Below, in pieces: positions 8,935 to 17,487 of a DNA stretch of 64,000 nt. Where the stretch lies: NCBI GenBank assembly GCA_030068145.1, contig JAPJBO010000450.1, positions 1 through 64,000 on the forward strand, given 5' to 3'. Every line of letters begins with the position of its first letter. The stretch's first letter is position 1. The notes under the pieces were generated by a model. It was given only the letters and a program-made list of their open reading frames with translations. It had not been told where the DNA came from and searched no databases. The position numbers were made by a program, and so were the translations under genes. This DNA is from Diplonema papillatum (taxonomy: Eukaryota; Euglenozoa; Diplonemea; Diplonemida; Diplonemidae).

Positions 8935-9330
8935 TTTTTCCGATTTTGGCCATGTTTCCAGATTTTTGTCATTTTTTCCTCATTTTGGTCCATTTCGGCC
9001 ATTTTTTCCGATTTTGGCCATTTTTGCCAGATTTTGGTCAATCTTAGCCAATTTTTCCAGACTTTTGCCGATTTTTTCAGGTTTTGGCCATTTTGCCGAT
9101 TTTTTCCAGATTTCGGCAATCTTTGCCGATTTTTCCAGATTTCGGCCATTTTTGCCGATTTTTCAAGATTTTGGACAATTTTGAGATTTTGGCCACTCTG
9201 GCCGATTTATCCAGATCAGTCAATTTCGGCCATTTTTTCCGATTTTTCCAGATTTCCCGATTTTCCAGATTTTGGTCAATTTCGGCCATTTTTGCCAATT
9301 TTTCCAGACTTTTGCCGATTTTTGGATCCC
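8935..9330. repeat. AT-rich ~30-base tandem array, left arm
   Basis: Repeated TTTTGGCCATTTTTGCCGAT / TTTTTCCAGA motifs. The array is open in several frames and gives Phe- or Asn/Lys-rich translations, which are by-products. It is the inverted counterpart of 10320-10630. Confidence 0.85.
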
Positions 9331-9758
9331 GGTCACAAAAACTGTTCGGAAACAAACCCTGGTCCGAAAAGAATTCGTAGTAACCGGTCCTCAGGGGTCC
9401 GTATAGCCCCTCCCCAGAGCTTTTTCTCTTTTACTTATTTTCTTGCGGACTTCCACCCAAGCGCGACAAACGCGATCCTTCCGGATTCACATGACTCTTT
9501 CACTGTGCGATGTTGTTCTTGGGATGTGGATGTCTGCAGTTTTGGGTTTCCGGCGCGTGTCCCTCAGTCGGTGGCCCGTAACGGTCGTTTGCAGTGTCCT
9601 TCGTGAGGCAGCAGATGTCACCAGCATGATCCGGCCACTGGAGTCCAACTTGTCCAAGCTTGTCCACTCGGCAGACCGTTGCGTACTATGCCAGTCAGAC
9701 AAGGTCCCAGTACCAAATATGGGTGCATGATGAGCACGAGACATGCAAAGTCGAGCAG

Positions 9759-10109
9759 TCACAGCTGGCGCTTCCCGTAGAACCCAGCCAGCCCGGGGTC
9801 GGTTTTCTTGATCCGGTCGATGAATCGTTGTTCCGGGCTCTTACTTGGTGGTTTCGTGACAGGGAGAACGCTGGGGCCAGTCAATGCCAGGTCGCGGGAC
9901 AAGGCCTCGACGCGCAGCGTTTCCGCCACCTTCTTCCTTCCGCGTCGCGCCTTTGCAACCGAGGCGCTGCTGCTGCTGCTGTTGCTATCCGTACTTTCGG
10001 CGCGAGGCCGTTTGCGCTGTGTACCTGGGGTCTTCGGCTGAGCTTTCGGCTGAGCTTTAGGTTGAGCCTTCGGCTTCGGCTGGACCTTCGGGGAGCTTTT
10101 CGCAGGCAT
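9759..10109 (-). CDS. Small basic Lys/Pro/Ser-rich protein carried by fold-back element 1
   Basis: A 116-residue ORF starts at the ATG at 10107-10109. I chose this start because the longer frame upstream only runs into the Phe-rich repeat array. The N-terminus is a repeat of PKAQ/PKPK units, followed by a basic stretch (QRKRPRAES), a Ser tract, another basic patch (KARRGRKK) likely to be a nuclear localisation signal, and a tail ending IKKTDPGLAGFYGKRQL. The composition resembles histone H1 tails, but there is no globular H1 domain and no transposase motif. Its place at the centre of the element between mirrored arrays suggests a DNA-binding accessory protein or a captured host gene. Function unknown. 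Confidence 0.5.
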   Translation of the reverse strand: MPAKSSPKVQPKPKAQPKAQPKAQPKTPGTQRKRPRAESTDSNSSSSSASVAKARRGRKKVAETLRVEALSRDLALTGPSVLPVTKPPSKSPEQRFIDRIKKTDPGLAGFYGKRQL

Positions 10110-10319
10110 AGTCGATATTCCCTTTGGAAAGACTAGTGTGGCTGAAATCGAAGCGGGTGGGGCGGTACACGTGTTTTTGTGTTTCCGACGATCCCGAATG
10201 GGCGTACAGATTGGTGTCTTTCGACCTTTTTTTTTTTCCGCGCACGGACTGCCTGTTCGAGCTTGTGCGGGTTTAAGAAACTCAGACAAGAATAGCTCTG
10301 GTGAGGGGCAGGGCATAAA

Positions 10320-10630
10320 TGACCAAAACCCTGGAAAAATCGGCAAAAACGGCCAAAATGGGCAAAGTCTGGAAAACATGGCAAAACTGGCCAAAAATGA
10401 CCAAAACCTGGAAAAATCGGCAAAAATAGCCAAATTTTTGAAAAACATGGCAAAAATGGCCAATCCTGGCCAAATCGGTAAAAACGGCCAAAATGGGCCA
10501 AAATCTGGAAAACACGGCAAAACTGGTCAACATTGACCAAAATCTGGAAAAATTGGCAAAAATAACCAAAATTGGCCAAAATCTGGAAAATGTGGCAAAA
10601 ATGGCCAAAAATGACCAAAATCTGGAGGAC
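10320..10630. repeat. AT-rich ~30-base tandem array, right arm
   Basis: Units such as CTGGAAAAATCGGCAAAAA and GGCCAAAAATGACCAAAA are the reverse complement of the left-arm array, so the two arms of the element could pair with each other. Confidence 0.85.
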
Positions 10631-10657
10631 AGTGTGACCTCCCATGGACTGGTAAAA

Positions 10658-10922
10658 AACCGTTATATAACGTTATATAACGTTATATAACGTTATTATA
10701 ACGTTATATAACGTTATTATAACGTTATATAACGTTATTATACCGTTATTATAACGTTATATAACGTTATATAACGTTATAACGGTCAAATAACGTTATT
10801 TTTCGACCAAAAATGGCAAATAACGGTTTTATAACGGTCAATAACGGTTTTTCTGGATTTAGGGGGGGGGTAACAAATAACTCCGGGAATAACGTTATAT
10901 AACGTTATATAACGTTATATAA
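10658..10922. repeat. ATAACGTTAT palindrome array, right arm
   Basis: A longer and more broken series of ATAACGTTAT units than on the left, interrupted by a short unique stretch with a GGGGGGGG run (10862-10870). Confidence 0.85.
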
Positions 10923-10934
10923 CGGCCATCTATG

Positions 10935-10940
10935 ACTTCT
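10935..10940. repeat. Target site duplication ACTTCT (right) of fold-back element 1
   Basis: Identical to 8789-8794 and directly adjacent to the right terminal repeat. Confidence 0.8.
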
Positions 10941-12960
10941 GAGTGTTATTTCTCACCAGATGGGCCCCGTGCCATGCATAGGAGCCCACAAATCCACCCC
11001 CCTTGCGGCATGATACTATACTATAGGCCCGGAAACGTAGTAGCGGATTTTTGTGGTTCGTCGGCATTTCATTGCCGCAGGGTACATTACACGCCGGGAT
11101 CGCCGAGAAAATGTACGAATGATGATCCCAACGTGAAGAAGTTGTCAATTCCTGGTGAAAACACTAAGGGCGCGCCAACCGCGCCCAACGCGCCATACAG
11201 GGTTTTCTGGCGCGGCCTGGTGCGGCTGGCGCAGGAGCCACACTGCCCTGCACGCGTTACTACGGGGGGAAGGGAGTGGACCGTTCTAATACCCGACATC
11301 TCCACGGCGTCAGATGTTGAGGAGTGTCGTTCATCGGGTTGCCGCCGGAAGTTACTACGAGCCTGTGCAGTACTGCCCGCCCGATGAGGAGGTAGCAAGT
11401 GTGACGAGAAATCTGGCACTTGGACCGTCTGTTTTGGAAGGGATGCGCGGGAAGATGAAGAAGGTCCTCCAAATCGCTACTCATCCAAACGTGCGGGACG
11501 AGCTCATCGGACAAAGGTCTGCTGCAAAGAAGGAGAGTTGCCTTCGGTTCCACCGTTGCCGAATCTGATTGTCAGTGCGTCTAGGTCGAGAAAGACTGTT
11601 GTGGAACAAGTCCAAGCAGGAGGAAGCTGACCTGGTGGCTGGCAGAAAGAGGAAACGAGAAGGCCTGCTCGCATCGATTCGCTCCGATTCGACTGCACGA
11701 AGGAGTGGTCGAAAGTCCTGTTGCTGCAGCAGTGTCGTGCCAGGGGACAAAATCAACAATGGGGCGCCTTCAGAAGAAGATACGATCCCGCCCCCGAAGC
11801 TGCGAAGAAAGGGGAAGACGAAGAAGTAGCTGCCGATCAAGTGCCTCAGCTCCTTGACAAACCCGAGTTGTATTTCATTAATAGACTGACATCGCCCCAC
11901 TCTGTTTCACATTTCACGTCAGTTTTGTGTTCAGTCATGCATTTCTTGTTTTGCTACTGAACGTCCATTTAATTCTCCTTCGGTCGGAGCCGTAGCGCCG
12001 CTCCGGTGTGCGAATTAAACTCATGTTGAATGCGCTGTTTTACGAAACGCACTTTGGCTACGTTGCTTGGCCGGACTGCTGACGCTACGAACGGTCTCTC
12101 CTCCCGTTTACGCTGGCCACACGCGCGGAAGCGCAGCTGGTGAAACAACGTCCTCCTTCAACCAGCTTGCGAGCTCCTTTTCCACCACACCTTGCTCAAG
12201 GACACGCCTCCGCGAACCGCCGCGAATCCCAGCGTCGTTTAGACGCTGGGATTCGCGGCGGTTTGGACGCTGTGGGAGCTTTTCCTGAAGCTGCTGGAAG
12301 ATACACTGGGAGTGCCACCGCTTGCTGCTTCGTCGGGTACCTTTTTAAACCTTCCTTTGTTCCATTATGCAGCAAGAATTGCGGAATACATCACACTCGC
12401 CACGGTCATCTTTTCTGGCAACTCGGTGTCCATAGGGCTGAAGCAAGCCGGCTGATCGCGCTACGAACTTGGCCGACATCCAGCTTGTCGGATGATCCAA
12501 CGCCCAACTTCACAAAGATACACGAAAAGCGGGTACATGACGGTCTGGAAGGTTGCCCCGAGGAGGCGTGAACTTCCCAAGCCACTGCAACTCTGAAGGA
12601 GGTTGTCGAGAACTTCGTCAAGATGGTGACGAAGACTGGTGGATAGGATGAGTGCAAGACAGATGGTAAGTTCAGCGAAATGTGCGCCTGTTTTGCGAGG
12701 AGCGCTTTTTTCAGAGCCTTTTGCGCGGCAGACGCTACCACGAGGGGAAAAAAACGAGAGTATATGTTGCCCCTCCTCCCTTCCAAACTCAGAAACCCCG
12801 AAACCTGGAGAAAACATTGCCGAACAAAAATGAAAAAAAATCTGGGTGGAGGTCAAATTTTGCTAAGTACACCCAGCGTTTAAAATCACGTACACCCCTG
12901 CTCTGCGCTGCCAGTAACTGCCAGTAACAGCCAGTAACCGCCAGGTAGACTGCCGCTAAA
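10941..12960. other. Region without a recognisable gene
   Basis: Only short frames are present. A plus-strand path of broken frames at 11140-11880 (for example PYRVFWRGLVRLAQEPH, then EEVAADQVPQLLDKPELYF) reads like the remains of a protein gene with frameshifts, but I do not recognise it. A long perfect hairpin at 12215-12263 and a GCCAGTAACT tandem repeat at 12908-12943 are the only other structures. Confidence 0.4.
12215..12263. other. Perfect 22-base-pair hairpin, 5-base loop
   Basis: The arm at 12215-12236 (AACCGCCGCGAATCCCAGCG plus TC) is exactly complementary to 12242-12263, with loop GTTTA. No U run follows on either strand, so it does not look like a terminator. It could be a small-RNA precursor or a palindromic repair junction. 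Confidence 0.75.
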
Positions 12961-12964
12961 ATCA

Positions 12965-13010
12965 AACGCACCAGCTATTGGTGCTGGAATTACCGCGGGT
13001 GCTCGCCACT
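12965..13010 (-). rRNA. Short 18S (SSU) rRNA-like segment around the 530-loop
   Basis: The minus strand reads GAGCACCCGCGGTAATTCC then AGCACCAATAGC, closely matching the universal SSU segment GCCGCGGTAATTCCAGCTCC followed by AATAGC. The C in ACCCGCGG replaces the usual G, a variant I recall from kinetoplastid SSU genes. Flanking sequence does not follow a standard SSU, so this is a short fragment or a strongly divergent rRNA piece. It lies about 80 bases past the stop codon of the TTL-like gene. Confidence 0.5.
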
Positions 13011-13090
13011 ATGGGGTCTGCCGCACGCTAACTTACGTAAACCCGAGACCGTGTCGTATGCCAGTTGCCCGACTTCTGCGGTTGCTATCC

Positions 13091-14797
13091 TTATCGCAAA
13101 GACTCGTTGAGCAACTCGTCAAAGGCACCGATGCAGCGCAGGCCTCGTAGCGACTCACCATTCATCTTGCGCCGCAACACTTCGTGCGCAATGCTGACCG
13201 TGTCATTGATGAGCTCTGGAATGAACCACTTGCTGACGTCGTCATCTTGAGACAGAGCCGGGCCAGACTGCAGCTCGAGTAGGTACGTCTGGTACTGCGT
13301 GTCGATAATGAAGTCGCATGCGAGGAGGGCAAACCGGCCGTTTCCGGCATCGGCGCGCAGTTCGGACTTCCGCGCCAGGAGGATGCTGCGGACCGCAGTT
13401 TTCATTGAGGATACGATGTTTTGGTAAGCGGCTGCGGGCACATGCTTGGAGAGGTCTGAAGACAGCATTTTGAGGCTGTTTTGGAGGAAGGGGTAGTTGC
13501 GGTGCGTGCGCTGCTGCGCGATGTTAGAGATGTGGACGTGTGGGTTGTTGAAGTCGGCGTCCCGGTACTGCTCGATGTTCATGCGAATTGTCCCGAGCCT
13601 GAAATAGGCCACCAAAGGATCCACGGACGCGATCACGAAGTAGCACCTCAGATCGAACTTCCGACCGACGGTGTCGCCGGGCAGCTTCAACAACAAAGGA
13701 TCCCTTATGTAGCGCTGGATGATGAACGTGTGCGCTCGATCCCGCATGCACGCGAGCAGCTCGGCCTGCCCCCTGCGCGCCCACCACTCCGGGAAGTCCT
13801 CCACTATCTGCATCCCGAATCCCGACGCCAGATTCGCGCGTTTGAGGATATACTTGATCCCCTCTGCACCCTTGACCATCCTAGGCGCCACGCGCGTCGC
13901 AAAATGCAAGAAGTCCCCCGCGTTCGACAGCACATGCGTGTCCGGCACGCGCACCAGCGATCCCAGTTTGTCCGCCAGAGAGCCGAGAGCTCCTTTGTCA
14001 ACCAATAGGATTTCAAGGTGGGACGACAGCCTGTTCAGTAGCTGCCTTCTCGGGTCGAACTTCTCTGTCCTGAACGCCTCGAGCCCGTCTCTTTCCCACA
14101 CAATAGAAGCCTCCACCGGGTCGCCCACTACCTGCCAAACGCTGTTGTCCAACGCCAAATGAAACCCATTCCCCTCCCCAAACACCGTTCCAGGGACCTC
14201 GGCGTATCCCTCCCATACTCCCCGCCTCCAACCTATTCTCGGCAAGTCTGGGCAGAGCTTCGCATGCCGTCGCTTCCATGCGTTGCGGAACAAGACGGTG
14301 TGATCAGGTCCGTTTGTTGTATCTCGCCCTTCCAGTCCCCCGAGCCGCAATAGCAACGCCTTCGGGCAGTGCTGCGACAAATCGTTTCCCAACTCGACTT
14401 TCTCGGCTACCAAGCGGTACACATCATCCTCTTCGGTTCTGCCGTCAACCTCTGTTGACAGACGTCGAGGGAGAGCTGCTTTGGGTGTGCCACTGAGGAT
14501 GGTCTTCGACGGAGCTGAACTGGCCTTTCGGCGAGCGAGGACCAGACGCTCTGAGGACTCCTGCACGGCTTCGATCTCACGGTTGTGTCGGGTTTGCAGG
14601 TCGGAATGCAGAGTGACTAACTCGGTCAATGCGCTCCGCTGGGCGTCCATCTCAGCTTGCAGGTTCTCTATGGAGGCTTTCTTCTCCTCAATCTTCCGCC
14701 GTTGCTCGGCGACCTCGCTCCGCAGGCGGTCCTTTTCCTGCCGGTGCCTCTCCACTTCTCGTTCTATCGCGGTCACATCGGGCCCTGGAACCGACAT
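13091..14797 (-). CDS. Tubulin-tyrosine-ligase-like (TTL) domain protein with N-terminal coiled coil
   Basis: 568 residues. The start is the ATG at 14795-14797 in the context AAACCAACAATG; the frame continues upstream but only into a TIR element. Residues 8-95 are a heptad-rich Glu/Arg/Lys coiled coil. The ATP-grasp/TTL fold covers about 210-560: KYILKRANLASGFGM (nucleotide-binding Lys region), FIIQRYIRDPLLL, GRKFDLRCYFVI, FRLGTIRMN and, near the end, CDFIIDTQYQTYLLELQSGP. In most TTL enzymes that last motif is D...LLEVN.SP, with Asn binding Mg2+; here Gln stands in the Asn position, so activity may be altered. The family ligates Tyr, Glu or Gly to tubulin tails in cilia and the cytoskeleton. 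No partner gene is adjacent. Confidence 0.82.
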   Translation of the reverse strand: MSVPGPDVTAIEREVERHRQEKDRLRSEVAEQRRKIEEKKASIENLQAEMDAQRSALTELVTLHSDLQTRHNREIEAVQESSERLVLARRKASSAPSKTILSGTPKAALPRRLSTEVDGRTEEDDVYRLVAEKVELGNDLSQHCPKALLLRLGGLEGRDTTNGPDHTVLFRNAWKRRHAKLCPDLPRIGWRRGVWEGYAEVPGTVFGEGNGFHLALDNSVWQVVGDPVEASIVWERDGLEAFRTEKFDPRRQLLNRLSSHLEILLVDKGALGSLADKLGSLVRVPDTHVLSNAGDFLHFATRVAPRMVKGAEGIKYILKRANLASGFGMQIVEDFPEWWARRGQAELLACMRDRAHTFIIQRYIRDPLLLKLPGDTVGRKFDLRCYFVIASVDPLVAYFRLGTIRMNIEQYRDADFNNPHVHISNIAQQRTHRNYPFLQNSLKMLSSDLSKHVPAAAYQNIVSSMKTAVRSILLARKSELRADAGNGRFALLACDFIIDTQYQTYLLELQSGPALSQDDDVSKWFIPELINDTVSIAHEVLRRKMNGESLRGLRCIGAFDELLNESLR

Positions 14798-14850
14798 TGT
14801 TGGTTTCCTCAACGATTTATCGGGGGTTCCTAGGGATTTAGCGAGTCCTA

Positions 14851-15476
14851 CTGGGGGGGGGTCAAATACAATAGGTATAATATTGTATTTGCTGGGGGAG
14901 GCTAAAGAAAACCGGGTTTTCAAAAGTCTGGGTGCTGAAAGTCTGGTGTACAGGCACTTGGGGGTCAACAATGGAGGAAATTTGGCAAAAACTTTGCGGG
15001 ACGGAAAGAGCTATCCCTGGCATGTATCGGCACCTTTTCTACACTCGATATAGCCTAAAATCTGGCCCCCAGATGGCACTTCAGACTTTGGAAAAACCAC
15101 TCCGCCAGGAATCGAACCAGCACCCTCAGCACCACATGTGGGTGTGGGAACCGCTGGACCACGTGCTAAAAAAAAGCGGGGCATTTCATTTTGGGTTCGG
15201 GTGGTTCTCAGAAATTGTTGAACCCGAATCCGAGGAAAATGCCATCGACAGCGAAATCAAGCAGTAATATTGGACTCCCGGCTTCAGGTGTGTTCCACAT
15301 TGAACTTCTCTCGAAAAAGAAGCTGCTCTCGAGTGGGGAAGCCCCTGCAAACCCCGACCGAGGACAAATAATATTGTATTCCAAAACTATGCTCACCGAA
15401 ACCCCCTTTTCAGCGTACCTATTGTATTTGCCAATAATATTGTATTTGACTACCTACAGTATTTGACCCCCCCCAG
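14851..15476. mobile_element. TA-flanked TIR element (MITE, 626 bases) with tRNA-like core
   Basis: The left end CTGGGGGGGGGTCAAATAC and the right end GTATTTGACCCCCCCCAG are inverted repeats, each flanked by TA (14849-14850 and 15477-15478), as in Tc1/mariner-type elements. Subterminal CAAATACAATA / AATATTGTATTTG motifs are mirrored too. There is no transposase, so it is non-autonomous. It ends 53 bases before the TTL-like start codon and so lies in that gene's promoter or 5' leader. Confidence 0.8.
15104..15172 (-). tRNA. tRNA-like (degenerate) sequence inside the MITE
   Basis: The minus strand has an A-box-like TGGTCCAGCGG, a B box GGTTCGATTCC and a TTTTT pol III stop just after. A D-arm (GTGG/CCAC) and a short anticodon arm with loop CACATGT can be drawn. 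Position 33 is not U and the acceptor ends do not pair, so this is a tRNA relic or pol III promoter rather than a working tRNA. Confidence 0.4.
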
Positions 15477-15881
15477 TAGCCTTGGTAGTGTAGCTGCCTT
15501 CTGCCTTGCATCGATCGAGAAGCACGGTGGAAAAACGGTACAGACAAGTGGGTGTGCGGGTCACTGCGCCAGTCAAACGGAACAAGACGCGGTTGCAGGG
15601 CGCACCTTTCCTCTTGCTAGGATTCGCCAGATTCTTTGAGCTCCAAGAACGGTTGCGCCGACTTGCGGGGACACGGTCGGTTGTTTCGAAGCTACGCCCT
15701 CAGACTCAGCGGACGCCTTCGACGATGTTGACAATCGCCGCGGCTGAAACAGGTTACTGTCCAACGCGAGCGGCATCGCAAGCCGTTGGTGGGAAGATGT
15801 CGCTTCAGCCTGAACCCCTGGCATTGCGGACGTTAGGAGTGTGATTAGTTGGAGTGCAAGGTATTCACCAGGGTTGGGGAC

Positions 15882-16551
15882 CGTTCACTTATTCTATTCG
15901 GTTGGAAGGGAGGACAGAGTTGTTGATTGAGTTTGAACAGGTGGTGATGCAAGTCATCGCATGCTGCAGGCGCGCGGTCATCGGACAACCGCACAGCCGC
16001 TGGGTCACAAGGTCGGTGCAGCTTAAGAACAAGTGCTCCAGCGGACTTCGGGAGCGGCGACCACAGACTGGGCAAGGACACGGAGTTTCATTACCTGCCG
16101 CCCGTAAGCCATGATCGCCATAACTCCCGGGAGAGCCGCGATTTATAGCGTGTTGATGCACCCTGGTGAAACTAAACGACGGACCCGTCATGGCCTTTAG
16201 CGGCGACAATGACCGTAGAACTGGATGGTAAGAGGTATCCACGGGAGTTCAGTACGTTGAGCGCAAGCCAGATTTCAATCATCAATGGCTGTTTCTGGGC
16301 ATGCGGCCGTTGCAAAGGTCTCGGAGAAGCGACTGAGAATCACTCGGGATGAGGATTTCGGGAGGCACATCAGTCGGCGGCAGCACAGCCAACAGTACTC
16401 CGAGGGTCTCAACCATCGCGGTCGTCTCTGCTCTTGTGCTCGACGGGAACTTGCCAGCCGGGCAGGTGCTGGAGATAGTCGGGCAGCCGTGTTCGAAACG
16501 GACATCAAAGCCATGTGCATCGGTCAGCCGCACCGAAGGACCGAACCCCAA
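15882..16551 (-). pseudogene. Degraded LINE-type RNase H domain and zinc-knuckle remnant
   Basis: At 16282-16551 the minus strand encodes GKFPSSTRAETTAMVETLG and EILIPSDSQSLLRDLCNG, the RAE and DSQS motifs of RNase H domains found after the reverse transcriptase in LINEs. The first catalytic Asp block is unclear. In another frame, 15889-16071 gives CPVCGRRSRSPLEHLFLSC, a CCHC-like tail common in such elements. The frame change between the two and the missing reverse transcriptase show a dead 3' fragment. It is not the same family as the element at 1-6235. Confidence 0.6.
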
Positions 16552-17487
16552 CCCCGAAAACCAACAAATTCCAAAAACCGTTTCGGTCGGAAAAGTGTCC
16601 TCGGCCGGGAACCCGGACCTCCAAGAATCTCCGGTCGACCCAGGCCAGCCAGCCGGCCCTTAGAAAGCCGCTCTTGCTTGTTGCTAGGTCCCTGCTGAAG
16701 TCGAGCAGGTCCTTCGACGACAACGTCTTGAGCAGAAGCTTTCTCGGCTCAGGGCCATGCGACCAGCTGATCTGTCTGACGTGTTTCAGCAGTTTATGGC
16801 CGGGAAAGCCGCAGATTCTGCGCGTTCAGGATACCGATTCTACTTTGCCGGTTCCGGCCGTGGGAATTACCTCAGGCAGGTTCTCTGCAAGCAATTTGCA
16901 AACGACTTTCTTCGCGTAACCCGGTAAAACGGAAAACAACAGTTTGGTAAGAAAGAACGTAGAACGTAGCGCCGGATGGACGAACAAATGAAGGCAACTA
17001 GGACGAAGAAAACAAGAAACAAGAAGAACAAACCCGGTTGTCCGTCTCCAGCATACTGTAGGAGAGAAGGAGAAAGGCAGGCGGCCCTCGAGTTGATACC
17101 TTCCCGGGCTATTGGCAGTTGGTGTGTGAATTGCAATACGAGCGCTGTAACCCACAAGCGTCCCCAGACGTGCACGTTGTGATGCAGCCCAGTAGAACCA
17201 TGCCAATATATAGGTGTTGGTTTTCGTCGGCAGATCGACTGGGCGTTTGCATGAGGTAAGCTAAGCGCAGGTCGCGGGGTGTCGTCGGTCTTGCGATGGG
17301 CTGCGACATGTTGAGTGGACCGGCGAGTGTCAAACCCACTGAAAGGTAGAGGCCAATCCTTGAGGACGCAGCAGAGCAAGGAAGGCGATGAAAGCCAACG
17401 AGGGTTCATGTCGGGCTGCGTATCGGAAAGGACCAGGCTTTCTCTTCCGACCGGGCCGGGTTTGGCGGGTTTGCGAGTGAGGTAGTA
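16552..17487. other. Region without a recognisable gene
   Basis: Short overlapping frames on both strands and no conserved motif that I can see. It probably holds the end of the LINE remnant and the 3' flank of the MLO-like gene. Confidence 0.4.

Larger units (their letters stand above)
8795..10934. mobile_element. Fold-back DNA transposon 1 (2,140 bases, 6-base TSD)
   Basis: The ends are perfect inverted repeats: CATAGATGGCCG at 8795-8806 and its complement at 10923-10934, flanked by ACTTCT on both sides. Inside each end is an array of the palindrome ATAACGTTAT (8811-8882 and about 10658-10922). Next inward is an AT-rich array of about 30-base units, TTTTTGCCGATTTTTCCAG-like on the left (about 8935-9330) and its complement on the right (about 10320-10630). 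The central unique part (9340-10310) holds one small minus-strand gene. No transposase motif is visible, so it is probably mobilised in trans. A 6-base TSD does not point to one known superfamily. Confidence 0.85.

Noticed and set aside
9034-9606. Phe-rich 190-residue plus-strand frame
   Set aside because: It is produced by the AT-rich tandem array of fold-back element 1; no natural protein composition.
6262-14815. Spliced-leader RNA gene suggested by CAACGATTT at 6264 and 14808
   Set aside because: Only nine bases match a remembered diplonemid leader; the rest of the leader and the intron do not follow.
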